A stretch of 44,142 nucleotides of DNA from positions 1 through 44,142 of the forward strand of contig MERQ01000087.1 of the NCBI GenBank assembly GCA_001770655.1. Direction: 5' to 3'. Under the pieces are notes generated by a model. The model saw only the letters and a program-made list of their open reading frames with translations. It was not told where the DNA came from and made no database searches. The translations under genes and the position numbers were made by a program. Positions 11,275 to 18,905 of this stretch are shown here, one piece after another; the stretch's first letter is position 1; each line of letters starts with the position of its first letter. The DNA comes from Betaproteobacteria bacterium RIFCSPLOWO2_12_FULL_68_20. Its GTDB lineage: Bacteria > Pseudomonadota > Gammaproteobacteria > Burkholderiales > SG8-39.

Positions 11275-12231
11275 ATGCTGAAATGGCTAACCGCTGCAAT
11301 TGTTGCGCTGGCTTCGTCGCTCGCATCGGCTCAGGGTTTCCCCGAGCGCCCGGTCCGGATCGTGGTGGCGCTCCCGCCCGGCGGCTCGCCCGACGCCATC
11401 GCGCGCACCATTGCCCAGGGCCTGCAAGGCGTCTGGCCGCACCCGGTGGTGGTGGAGAACCGGCCCGGCGGCAGCCAGAACATCGCCTCGGACCTGGTCG
11501 CGAAGAGCGCCCCCGACGGCTACACCTGGCTGGTGGCGCCGGACAACGTCTTCTCGGTCAACCCGTTTCTCGGCAAGCAGCCGTTCGACCCGATGGCCGA
11601 TCTCGCGCCGGTCACGCTGCTCGCGCGCATCCAGTTCCTGCTCGTCGTACATCCGTCGGTGCCGGCCAAGTCGGTGTCGGAACTGGTCGCCCATGCCAGG
11701 TCCAGGCCCGGTGAGCTGAACTTCGGCTCCTCCGGCGCCGGCAGCCCGCAGTTCCTCGGCGGCACGCTGCTCGGGCAGCTCTCGGGCGCGAAGCTGAGCC
11801 ACGTGCCTTACAAGGGGGCCGCGCCGGCGGTTACGGACCTGCTGGCGGGGCGGATCCAGATCTGGATCGGAGCGGCCAATTCGCTGCTGCCGCACATCCG
11901 GGCGGACAAGCTGCGGCTGCTCGCGACCGCGGCCTCGCAGCGCTTCGGGCAGCTGCCGGACACGCCGACCGTGTCGGAGGCCGGCCTGCCGGGCTTCGCC
12001 CTGTATCCCTGGATCGGGCTTTTCGTGCCGGGGAAAACCCCGGCGGAGATCATCGCCAGGATCAACGGCGAGACCAACCGGATTCTCGGCTTGCCCGAGG
12101 TGAAGGCGCGGCTCGTGCCGCAGGGCATGGACCTCGCGACCGGCTCGCCGGAGGACCTGTCGCGGCTGATCCGTGACGACCGCGAGCGCTGGGGCAAGGT
12201 GATCCGCGAGGCGGGAATCAAGGCGGAGTAG
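11275..12231 (+). CDS. Bug/TctC-family periplasmic solute-binding protein
   Basis: 318 residues. A Sec signal peptide (about residues 1-19, ending ASAQ) precedes GFPERPVRIVVALPPGGSPDAIAR, the hallmark start of Bug (Bordetella uptake gene) proteins, and VVVENRPGGSQNIASDLVAKSAPDGYT. They bind carboxylates and similar anions in the periplasm and hand them to tripartite tricarboxylate (TctAB) or other transporters. The ATG has a strong GGAGGAGGG Shine-Dalgarno. No tctA/tctB is near, as is common for the many orphan Bug genes of Burkholderiales. It probably reports or captures the substrate of the surrounding catabolic genes. Confidence 0.93.
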   Translation: MLKWLTAAIVALASSLASAQGFPERPVRIVVALPPGGSPDAIARTIAQGLQGVWPHPVVVENRPGGSQNIASDLVAKSAPDGYTWLVAPDNVFSVNPFLGKQPFDPMADLAPVTLLARIQFLLVVHPSVPAKSVSELVAHARSRPGELNFGSSGAGSPQFLGGTLLGQLSGAKLSHVPYKGAAPAVTDLLAGRIQIWIGAANSLLPHIRADKLRLLATAASQRFGQLPDTPTVSEAGLPGFALYPWIGLFVPGKTPAEIIARINGETNRILGLPEVKARLVPQGMDLATGSPEDLSRLIRDDRERWGKVIREAGIKAE

Positions 12232-12232
12232 G

Positions 12233-13999
12233 GTGGCGAGCGAGTTCCGCCGCGAAGTCCCCGCTGCCGTCCAGGCGCAGAAGGAGCTGTGGGGCAGCGA
12301 CGCCATCGCGGCGATGCTGCGCGCGCTCGATCTGCCCTACGTCGCGCTCAACCCCGGCGCGAGCTTCCGCGGGCTGCACGACAGCCTGGTCAACTACCTC
12401 GGCAACGAGCGCCCGCAGATGCTGCTATGCCTGCACGAGGAGTCCGCGGTCGCGATCGCGCATGGCTACGCCAAGGCCTCGGGACGCATGATGGGCGTCG
12501 CGCTGCACTCGAACGTCGGCCTGATGCACGCCGCGATGGCGATCTTCAATGCCTGGTGCGACCGGGTGCCGATGCTGATCCTCGGCGCCACCGGGCCGTG
12601 GGACGCGGCGAAGCGCCGGCCGTGGATCGACTGGATCCACACCGCGTCCGACCAGGGCGCGCTGGTGCGCGACTACACCAAGTGGGACAACCAGCCGGCG
12701 TCCGTCCCGGCCGCCTACGAAGCGCTGCTGCGGGCAGTGCAGATCGCAGGCACCGCGCCGCGCGGCCCGACCTACGTGAACCTCGACGCGGCGCTGCAGG
12801 AGGCGAAGCTCGCGAGCCTGCCGCCGCTCCCCGACGCGACCCGCTATCGCGCCGCCGCTCCCTCGGTTCCGGCGCGCGAGACGATCGAATCGGCGGCGAA
12901 GCTTCTGTCCGGCGCAAAGCGGCCGGCGATGCTCGTCGGGCGCGCATCGCGCAGCGAGTCCGACTGGAAAGCGCGCACCGCGCTCGCTGAAAAGCTGCAG
13001 GCGAGGGTGTTCACGGACTTGAAAGCCGGGGCAGCGTTCGCGACCGATCACCCGCTGCATGCGGTGCCGCCCGCGACCTTCCTCTCGCCCGAGGGCGCGC
13101 GGCTGCTGCGCGAGGCGGACGCGGTCCTGGCGCTCGACTGGATCGACCCGGCCGGGACGTTGCAGCAGGCCTGGGGCGATGAGCCGGTCGGCGCGAAAGT
13201 GGTGATCGTGTCGCCCGACGCCTACGTCCACCGCGGCTGGAGCATGGATTACCAGGGCCTGCCGGTGGCCGACGTCTACATGATGTGCGAGCCGGACGCG
13301 GTGGTGCCGCACCTCCTTGATGCGGTGCGCTCGCGACCCGCCGTGGTCGCGGCGCAGCCGCAGGCCGGCGCGCGCGAGGACGATGTCGTTTCCATCCGCG
13401 CGCTCGCCAGGGAATTCGCGAACGTCACGTCGAAATCCGACGTCTGCGTCACTCACCTGCCTCTCGGATGGAACGGCGCGTATCGGCATTTCCGCCATCC
13501 GCTCGATTATCTCGGCGGCTCGGGTGGAGGAGGGGTGGGGGCGGGGCCGGGCATGACGGTCGGCGCCGCGCTGGCGCTGAAGGGCAGCGGGCGGCTCGCG
13601 GTCGGGATCATCGGCGACGGCGATTTCCTGATGGGGGTCACCGCGCTCTGGACGGCCACGCATTACCGCATCCCATGCCTGCTGATCGTCGCCAACAACC
13701 GCTCCTTCTACAACGACGAGCTGCACCAGGAGCGGGTCGCGCGCGAGCGCGGGCGGCCGGTCGAGAACAAGTGGATCGGCCAGAGGATCGAGGGTCCGGA
13801 CATCGACCTCGCGATGATCGCGCGCGCACAGGGCGCGCTCGGGATCGGGCCGGTCGCGCGGCTCGAGCAGCTGCGCCCGGCGCTCGAGCAGGCCGTGCGC
13901 GCGGTTCGCGATGACGGCGAAGTTTGCGTGGTCGACGTGCGCGTCGTGCCGGGCTATGACGCCAACATGAGCGGCGCGGCGTCGGCGGCGAGGCGCTGA
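12233..13999 (+). CDS. Thiamine diphosphate-dependent enzyme (acetolactate synthase/benzoylformate decarboxylase type)
   Basis: 588 residues with the three-domain ThDP decarboxylase layout. The N-terminal PYR domain has the catalytic glutamate in LHEESAVAIAHGYAKASG (residues 69-70), a central Rossmann-like domain follows, and the C-terminal PP domain carries the ThDP-magnesium motif GDGDFLMG...NN starting near residue 461. Such enzymes decarboxylate or ligate 2-oxo acids, or cleave 2-hydroxyacyl-CoA; the substrate cannot be assigned. GTG start one base after the Bug gene stop. Its stop abuts the MFS gene, so it belongs to the five-gene operon. Confidence 0.88.
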   Translation: MASEFRREVPAAVQAQKELWGSDAIAAMLRALDLPYVALNPGASFRGLHDSLVNYLGNERPQMLLCLHEESAVAIAHGYAKASGRMMGVALHSNVGLMHAAMAIFNAWCDRVPMLILGATGPWDAAKRRPWIDWIHTASDQGALVRDYTKWDNQPASVPAAYEALLRAVQIAGTAPRGPTYVNLDAALQEAKLASLPPLPDATRYRAAAPSVPARETIESAAKLLSGAKRPAMLVGRASRSESDWKARTALAEKLQARVFTDLKAGAAFATDHPLHAVPPATFLSPEGARLLREADAVLALDWIDPAGTLQQAWGDEPVGAKVVIVSPDAYVHRGWSMDYQGLPVADVYMMCEPDAVVPHLLDAVRSRPAVVAAQPQAGAREDDVVSIRALAREFANVTSKSDVCVTHLPLGWNGAYRHFRHPLDYLGGSGGGGVGAGPGMTVGAALALKGSGRLAVGIIGDGDFLMGVTALWTATHYRIPCLLIVANNRSFYNDELHQERVARERGRPVENKWIGQRIEGPDIDLAMIARAQGALGIGPVARLEQLRPALEQAVRAVRDDGEVCVVDVRVVPGYDANMSGAASAARR

Positions 14000-15211
14000 C
14001 TGCGGTCGCCCTTCGCGTACCGCGATTTCCGCTTGCTGTGGACGGGGTCGCTGTTCTCCTACGCCGGCCAGTGGATCCAGCAGGCGAGCATCGGCTGGGT
14101 GGTCTACGAGATCACCGGCTCGGGCGCGCTCCTAGGTGCCGTGCTCGGCGTGCGTGCGATCCCGATGCTGCTGCTCGCGCCGTTCGCGGGCGTTGCCGCA
14201 GACCGCTACGACCGGCGCGCCCTCATGCAGGCGGGCCAGATCATGGCTGCGGCGGTGGCGGCGGCGTTCGGCGCAGCGCTCGCGCTCGAGATCGTCAGCA
14301 CCTGGATGCTGTTCGCGTTCACGCTGCTCATGGGGACCACTTACGTGCTGGACCGCCCCGCGCGTTTCACGACGGCCTTCGAGCTGGTGCCGCGCGAGCT
14401 CGGGGTGAAGGCGATGGCATTGAACACCGTCGGCTTTTCGCTCACGCGCGTCCTCGGGCCCGCGCTCGCCGGCTACCTCATCGCCTGGGTCGGGGCGGCC
14501 GGCAATTTCTTCATCCAGGGGCTGCTCTACGCCGCTTCGGCGGCGATGGTCCTGCGGGTATCGATTCCGCGCCGCACCGTCGCTCGCAGCCGCTCGGCCT
14601 GGAGCGAGATGCTCGAGGGCCTGCGTTACGTCGCGCACGATCCTGCGATGCGTGCCCTCGTCGCGCTCGGGGCTCTGCCGTTCTTCCTGATGGTGCCGAT
14701 CTGGGGCACGCTGTATCCCATTTACGCGAAGGACATCTTCGAAGCGGGGCCGCAGGGGCTCGGGATCCTGCTCACGGCGGTCGGCGCCGGCGGCACGCTC
14801 GGAGGCATGATCGCGAACGCGCTCGGCCGCGCCGAGCGCCAGGGGTGGATCCAGGGCGCATCGGTCCTCGCCATGTGCGCGGCGCTCGCCGGCGTGGCGG
14901 CGAGCGATTCGTTCGCGGCCGCGGTCGCCTTCAGCGTCGTCGCCGGCGCGGGCGAGATGGTGCTCGCCGCGAGCAACATGGCGATGCTGCAGATGTCGGC
15001 GCCGGAGGACATGCGCGGAAGGGTGTCGAGCCTGATGCAGGTCTACCCGGCGTTGATCTCGCTCGGCGCTGTCGTTGCAGGACCGCTTGCCGAGCTGGCC
15101 GGGGTGCGTGCCGCCACGTTCGGCGTCGCCGGGGTGGCGGCGGCGAGCACCGTGCTGCTCTTCGCAGTTTCTCCGCAGCTCCGCGGGTTGAAGCTTTCCC
15201 GCTTCCACTGA
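14000..15211 (+). CDS. MFS transporter (EntS-like), probable CTG start
   Basis: About 403 residues with roughly 12 hydrophobic segments, of the enterobactin-exporter (EntS/MFS_3) branch: AYRDFRLLWTGSLFSYAGQWIQQASIGWVVYEITGS, then GVAADRYDRRALMQAGQ (MFS motif A region). The conserved YRDFRLLW lead-in is lost if translation starts at the first canonical codon, a TTG at 14033 with no Shine-Dalgarno. A CTG at 14000, directly after the in-frame TGA of the ThDP gene and 7-8 bases after an AGG/GAGG element, restores it. Likely exports or imports a small metabolite of the cluster. Five bases separate it from the aldolase. Confidence 0.87.
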   Translation: MRSPFAYRDFRLLWTGSLFSYAGQWIQQASIGWVVYEITGSGALLGAVLGVRAIPMLLLAPFAGVAADRYDRRALMQAGQIMAAAVAAAFGAALALEIVSTWMLFAFTLLMGTTYVLDRPARFTTAFELVPRELGVKAMALNTVGFSLTRVLGPALAGYLIAWVGAAGNFFIQGLLYAASAAMVLRVSIPRRTVARSRSAWSEMLEGLRYVAHDPAMRALVALGALPFFLMVPIWGTLYPIYAKDIFEAGPQGLGILLTAVGAGGTLGGMIANALGRAERQGWIQGASVLAMCAALAGVAASDSFAAAVAFSVVAGAGEMVLAASNMAMLQMSAPEDMRGRVSSLMQVYPALISLGAVVAGPLAELAGVRAATFGVAGVAAASTVLLFAVSPQLRGLKLSRFH

Positions 15212-15215
15212 ACGG

Positions 15216-15956
15216 ATGGACGCCATGCCCAAGCGCAGGAAGACTGCCGGAGCCAGCCGAAAGCTGATCGAGGATCTCGTCGCCGCGAGCCGCATCCTCG
15301 CCAAGCACGAGGTGCTCGACGCCTACGGGCACGTGAGCGCGAGAAGCGACGGGCGGCCGGACCGTTTCCTGATGTCGCGCTCGCTCGCGCCGGCGCTCGT
15401 GACCGCGGCCGACCTGATGGAGCTCGACGCCGGGAGCGAGCCGCTGCCCGGGGACAAGCGCAAGGCGTTCATCGAGCGCTACATCCACGGCGAGATCTAC
15501 CGTGCGCGACCGGAGGCGAAGGCGATCGTGCACAGCCATTCGGCTGCGGTGATCCCCTACGGCGTCACGCGAACGAAGCTGCGCCCGATCTATCACATGG
15601 GCTCGTTCCTGTGGAGCGGTACGCCGGTGTTCGACATCCGCAAGGTGAAGCGGGAAAACGATCTGCTGGTGCGCGATCGGCATCTCGGCGAGGCGCTCGC
15701 GGCATCGCTGGGGAGCTGCGCCTGCGTGCTGATGCGCGGCCACGGCATGACGGTGGTCGGCGAATCGATTCCGGAAGCGGTGTTCCGCGCGATCTATACG
15801 CAGATGAATGCGCGCCTGCAGTCGCAGGCCGGGCTGCTCGAAGGGCCGATCGAGTTCCTCAGCGACATCGAGGGGCGTCTCTCCACGGCGGCGAATCGCG
15901 GCACGCTCGAGCGGCCGTGGGAGCTGTGGAAAAGGGAAACGCTCGCGAAGAAGTAG
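15216..15956 (+). CDS. Class II aldolase/adducin family protein
   Basis: 246 residues. Zinc-dependent aldolase fold of the fuculose-1-phosphate aldolase/ribulose-5-phosphate epimerase family: AYGHVSARS near the N-terminus, metal-ligand pair in AIVHSHSAAVIPYG and third histidine in RGHGMTVVG. Members cleave or decarboxylate phosphorylated or free hydroxy-acids. A second ATG at 15225 (MPKRRKT) is an alternative start. Last gene of the plus-strand catabolic operon. Several class II aldolase-like proteins in Burkholderiales catabolic clusters act as decarboxylases, so aldolase activity is an inference. Confidence 0.9.
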   Translation: MDAMPKRRKTAGASRKLIEDLVAASRILAKHEVLDAYGHVSARSDGRPDRFLMSRSLAPALVTAADLMELDAGSEPLPGDKRKAFIERYIHGEIYRARPEAKAIVHSHSAAVIPYGVTRTKLRPIYHMGSFLWSGTPVFDIRKVKRENDLLVRDRHLGEALAASLGSCACVLMRGHGMTVVGESIPEAVFRAIYTQMNARLQSQAGLLEGPIEFLSDIEGRLSTAANRGTLERPWELWKRETLAKK

Positions 15957-16118
15957 CCCGACGTCGCAGGAGGGCGACGCCCGGGCGCCGCCGCGCTCGC
16001 CGGGGCAGGCTCCAATCGCCTGATTTCAAAGCGGAAGCGGTTCTGGCACAGGAATCGCTGTCCTCCAACTTACGCCGGGACGACCGGTGCTTTGTTCGTT
16101 AACGAAATGGAGGTCGTG

Positions 16119-16289
16119 ATGACTGCGTTGAGACGTATCCTGATGGCGCTTGTGCTGGTGGGATTCGCCGGCGGCACCGTGAGCAGCGTGTATGCGCAAG
16201 GCTCCGGCACCGATGCCGACAAGGTGGACTGCAAGAAGACTCCGAACCATCCCAAGTGCAAAGCCGAGGAAGGCGGCGGCCGCAACTGA
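16119..16289 (+). CDS. Small secreted peptide with two cysteines
   Basis: 56 residues, not recognised as a named family. The ATG at 16119 is chosen because GGAGG lies 5 bases upstream. Residues 1-26 form a signal peptide (Arg-Arg, hydrophobic core MALVLVGFAGG, cleavage near VYAQ). The mature part of about 30 residues is hydrophilic with CKKTPNHPKC, two cysteines that could make a disulfide loop or bind a metal. Followed by a strong terminator, so it is a monocistronic unit. Function unknown. Confidence 0.65.
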   Translation: MTALRRILMALVLVGFAGGTVSSVYAQGSGTDADKVDCKKTPNHPKCKAEEGGGRN

Positions 16290-16340
16290 GCCGCAGCTTC
16301 CCTGCCGATCGCAGTCGACCGATTGCGACCGGCGAATCGC

Positions 16341-16364
16341 GAAGCGCGCCCGAGGGCGCGCTTC
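16341..16364. terminator. Strong stem-loop terminator, probably bidirectional
   Basis: GAAGCGCGCC (16341-16350) pairs perfectly with GGCGCGCTTC (16355-16364) around a CGAG loop, followed by GTGTTT on the plus strand. It sits between the secreted-peptide gene (plus) and the 3' end of the tRNA (minus), only 8 bases from the CCA end, and may serve both. Confidence 0.75.
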
Positions 16365-16371
16365 GTGTTTA

Positions 16372-16653
16372 TGGCTCCCCGAGTAGGGCTCGAACCTACG
16401 ACCTGCGGATTACAGGAACCCCAAAGTTTCCCTTGGGCCTGGACTTTCTCTTGGCCGTTCCGTCATTTCTGACGGGGCAGGCCCGGCGTGTAAAGTCTCT
16501 GCACTTGCCCGGCGGCTTGTCCGCCTGCTAGCTCAGGATTGCCTTAGGCAGTCGCCTTTAGGTTTCCCTGACTTAGCGCCGTTTTCCTCTCCAGGTTTCC
16601 CTGGAGCGCTGCCTCTTGACAGTCCGTCGCTCTACCAACTGAGCTATCGGGGA
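16372..16653 (-). tRNA. tRNA-Asn (GTT) interrupted by a group I intron
   Basis: Read on the minus strand, 16653-16619 gives the 5' half (acceptor TCCCCGA, D arm, left anticodon stem, loop up to G34-T35). 16412-16372 gives the 3' half (T36-A37-A38, right anticodon stem, variable loop, T arm with GTTCGAGCC, acceptor TCGGGGA, discriminator G and encoded CCA). Joined, they make a normal 76-nt tRNA with anticodon GTT (Asn); the acceptor stem pairs fully. The 206-nt insert falls between anticodon positions 35 and 36. A -10 box TAGAAT lies about 20 bases upstream. Function depends on splicing. Confidence 0.92.
16413..16618 (-). ncRNA. Self-splicing group I intron in the tRNA-Asn anticodon
   Basis: 206 nt. 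P1: exon C32-U33-G34-U35 pairs with intron GCAG (16612-16609), giving the U-G wobble that marks the 5' splice site. P2 is CTCCAGG/CCTGGAG with a GAAA loop (16606-16589). AGG-GAAA-CCT inside AGTC/GACT looks like P5. GGCGG/CCGCC fits P6. The core has GCAGAGACTTT pairing with AAAGTCC as P7, the G-binding helix. P8 (CCGTCA/TGACGG, 16475-16460) and P9 (16437-16420) also carry GAAA loops. The last base is the terminal G (16413). Size, four GAAA loops and core wording resemble the 205-nt intron of Azoarcus tRNA-Ile. No endonuclease ORF. Confidence 0.9.
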
Positions 16654-16671
16654 TCCGGAAAAAGAACGCGC

Positions 16672-16677
16672 ATTCTA
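16672..16677 (-). promoter_or_regulatory. -10 box of the tRNA-Asn gene
   Basis: TAGAAT on the minus strand, about 20 bases before the tRNA 5' end and 2 bases after the rlpA stop codon. No clear -35; the spacer would lie in the rlpA 3' end. The tRNA may also be read from rlpA. Confidence 0.4.
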
Positions 16678-16679
16678 CC

Positions 16680-17546
16680 TCACCGCACGACGACCAGCGG
16701 TCGAATGCCGAGCAGCTCGCGCAACTTCTCCACGCTCTGGTTCGCCTCGGCGCGCGACTTGAACGGGCCAACGTGCACTCGGTACAGCCTGTCGCGCAGG
16801 ATGGTGCGTGGCACGAGTCTCAATCCCTCGAGCTGCGGCCCGATCTTGCTGCGAAAGCTCTCCGCATTCGCGCTCGAGCCGAAGGCACCGAGCTGCAGAA
16901 AGATTCCACTCGCCTCCGCATCGGCCACCAGAGTCGCCGGTGTTTCCGCCGTTTCCGCAAACACGATGCTCTCCACCTCGACCGTCGCCGCACCGGACTG
17001 CGCGAAGCCGAGCCGGTGCGCTGCGGCGTACGACACATCCATGATCCGACCTGAATGGAACGGCCCGCGGTCGTTGATGCGCACGATCGCGCTGCGGCGG
17101 TTCTCCAGGTTGGTGATCTTCACATAGCTCGGGATTGCGAGCGTGGGATGCGCGCCGGTCATCGCGTACATGTCGTACACCTCGCCGCTCCAGGTGCGCT
17201 GGCCGTGGAATTTGCGGCCGTACCACGATACGGTGCCCTGGCGGCGGTACTCGACGAGCGCCTGGTATGGCACGTATTCCTTGCCAAATACGGTGTAGGG
17301 CTCGTTGGCACGCGAATTGAACGGCTCGGGACGCGGGCTTGCGTCGCGCACCGAGTCGAGGTCCAGCGGGGGCGGCCCGTCCGGGGCATCGTCGTTGTAG
17401 AAGCCGCCGGGCCGGCGCAGCAGCTGCGACACCGGGATCGGCGCGGGCTTCGCCTGGCGCTCGCTCTCGGCTGCCGGCTTGGACGCGCACCCCGCGGCGA
17501 GGAGCGCGATCGCCAATGCCGGAACGAGAACGGTGCCGTCGCGCAT
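16680..17546 (-). CDS. rlpA: Septal ring lytic transglycosylase RlpA family lipoprotein
   Basis: 288 residues. Signal peptide with lipobox LAAG-C (Cys20) makes it an outer-membrane lipoprotein. The double-psi beta-barrel domain (about residues 98-190) shows GTVSWYGRKFHGQRTWSGEVYDMYAMTGAHPTL and RINDRGPFHSGRIMDVSYAAA with the catalytic Asp-Arg region. The C-terminal SPOR domain (about 210-285: FLQLGAFGSSANAESF ... YRVHVGPFKSRAEANQ) binds denuded septal peptidoglycan. RlpA cleaves naked glycan strands during division. The start at 17546 is the ATG of the lipoprotein signal. Divergent from the AsmA-like gene over 27 bases. Confidence 0.95.
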   Translation of the reverse strand: MRDGTVLVPALAIALLAAGCASKPAAESERQAKPAPIPVSQLLRRPGGFYNDDAPDGPPPLDLDSVRDASPRPEPFNSRANEPYTVFGKEYVPYQALVEYRRQGTVSWYGRKFHGQRTWSGEVYDMYAMTGAHPTLAIPSYVKITNLENRRSAIVRINDRGPFHSGRIMDVSYAAAHRLGFAQSGAATVEVESIVFAETAETPATLVADAEASGIFLQLGAFGSSANAESFRSKIGPQLEGLRLVPRTILRDRLYRVHVGPFKSRAEANQSVEKLRELLGIRPLVVVR

Positions 17547-17560
17547 TCGTCGATTTGGGC

Positions 17561-17567
17561 TATTGTA
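17561..17567. promoter_or_regulatory. Overlapping divergent -10 elements
   Basis: TACAAT on the minus strand (17567-17562) would start rlpA with a very short leader; TATTGT on the plus strand (17561-17566) lies 7 bases before the AsmA-like ATG. Both boxes share almost the same bases in a 27-bp gap. No -35 is evident on either side. Confidence 0.3.
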
Positions 17568-17573
17568 GGTCGA

Positions 17574-18902
17574 ATGGCGAAGATCTCGCGAAGGCTGCGC
17601 TTGGTGCTGATCGCGCTGGCGGTGGTCGCGGCGGCCGTGCTCGCGGTCCCGTTTCTCGTACCGGCATCCAGCTTCATCCCGGAGCTCACCGCCCTGGCGT
17701 CGCAGAAGCTCGGACAGCCGGTGGCGATCGAGGGTCTGAGGCTGCACCTGCTTCCGACCCCGCGCGCGATCGCGACCGGCATACGCGTCGGAAAGAAGAA
17801 CGACGCGACGATCGGCGAGCTCGAGATCGTGCCGGAGCTCCTGTCGTTTCTTTCCGGGCCGCGCACGCTGCGGCTGATCCGCGCCGAGAAGGTCGAGCTG
17901 CAGGAGTCGGCTCTCGCGATTCCCGGCGCGATGCCGAAAGGGGACGAGGGCGAGCCCGTGCGCGTCCGGCGCATCGTGCTGAAGGAAGTCCGGCTGCACC
18001 ATTCCAAGGCGAAGCTGCCCGAGTTCGACCTGGAGGCCGAGCTGGGCGACGCGTATCGGCTCGAGCAGGCGCGCCTCGAAACGCGCGACCGGGCGATGCG
18101 CCTCACGGTGGACCCGCAGGGCAACGGGGTGGCGAGGGTCCTGCTCGCGGCCAAGAAGTGGACGCTGCCGGCCGGGCCGCCGCTCACCTTCGAGGTCCTC
18201 GGGGCCGAAGGAACGCTGAAAGGCGAAAGCCTCGATCTTCCGAAGATCGACGGCAAGCTCTACGGCGGGACGTTCGGCGCAAGCGCGCGCGCGGACTGGG
18301 CGAAGCAGTGGCAGGTGAGCGGCAAGGCGAATCTTGCGGGAGTGGACCTCGTCCCCCTGCAGCAGGCGGTCGGAAAGAAACCGCAGATTTCGGGCCGCCT
18401 GAGGGCCGACGCCACCTTCTCTGCGCGCGCCAAGTCGGCAGACCAGCTTGCGAACGCGCTCGCGCTCGATGCGCCGTTCGAGGTGACGGGCGGCGCCTGG
18501 CAGGGGATCGACCTCGCGCGCGTGGCTGAATTGCCGCTCGGGAAGCTCACGCCGGGCGGGGCGACGAAGTTCGAGCAGCTGACCGGGAAGCTCGCCGTGC
18601 GCGGCCGGCGCGTCCGGGTGAACGAGCTGTGCGCGCGCTCGCCGCTGCTGGTCGCCGGGGGCTACGTGGAAGTCGCGCCCGACCAGAAGCTCTCGGGAAA
18701 GCTCGACGTTTCGGTGGCGAAAACGGGCGGCTTCGTCGGCGTGCCGATAGCGCTCGCCGGCACGACGTCCGACCCCTCGGTGACGCTCACCAGGGGCGCG
18801 GCGATCGGCGCGGTGATCGGCACCGTGCTGCTGCCCGGGATCGGCACCTCGCTTGGCGCCTCGGCGGGCAGCCGGCTGGAGGGCCGATCGCCCTGCAAGT
18901 AG
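17574..18902 (+). CDS. AsmA-family inner-membrane/periplasmic protein
   Basis: 442 residues. One N-terminal transmembrane segment (about residues 9-30, LRLVLIALAVVAAAVLAVPFLV) anchors a large periplasmic beta-rich part. Typical AsmA features: FIPELTALASQKLGQPVAIEGLRLHLLPTPRAIATGIRVG near the start and repeated G-K-L-YGG-F / SGRLRADATF segments later. AsmA relatives are bridge-like proteins implicated in phospholipid transport and outer-membrane assembly. The C-terminal GAAIGAVIGTVLLPGIGTSLGASAGSRL segment is Gly-rich and hydrophobic, possibly membrane-associated. Monocistronic; convergent with the aminotransferase 3 bases later. Confidence 0.85.
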   Translation: MAKISRRLRLVLIALAVVAAAVLAVPFLVPASSFIPELTALASQKLGQPVAIEGLRLHLLPTPRAIATGIRVGKKNDATIGELEIVPELLSFLSGPRTLRLIRAEKVELQESALAIPGAMPKGDEGEPVRVRRIVLKEVRLHHSKAKLPEFDLEAELGDAYRLEQARLETRDRAMRLTVDPQGNGVARVLLAAKKWTLPAGPPLTFEVLGAEGTLKGESLDLPKIDGKLYGGTFGASARADWAKQWQVSGKANLAGVDLVPLQQAVGKKPQISGRLRADATFSARAKSADQLANALALDAPFEVTGGAWQGIDLARVAELPLGKLTPGGATKFEQLTGKLAVRGRRVRVNELCARSPLLVAGGYVEVAPDQKLSGKLDVSVAKTGGFVGVPIALAGTTSDPSVTLTRGAAIGAVIGTVLLPGIGTSLGASAGSRLEGRSPCK

Positions 18903-18905
18903 CAG

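Noticed and set aside
16256-16531. 91-codon frame crossing the terminator and the tRNA 3' half and intron
   Set aside because: Runs through structured RNA genes; not a coding region and not an intron endonuclease.
16413-16618. Insert in tRNA considered as an insertion sequence or attachment-site scar
   Set aside because: It has no terminal repeats or target duplication, but shows P1, P7 and a terminal G, and precise removal restores a normal tRNA. A group I intron explains it better.
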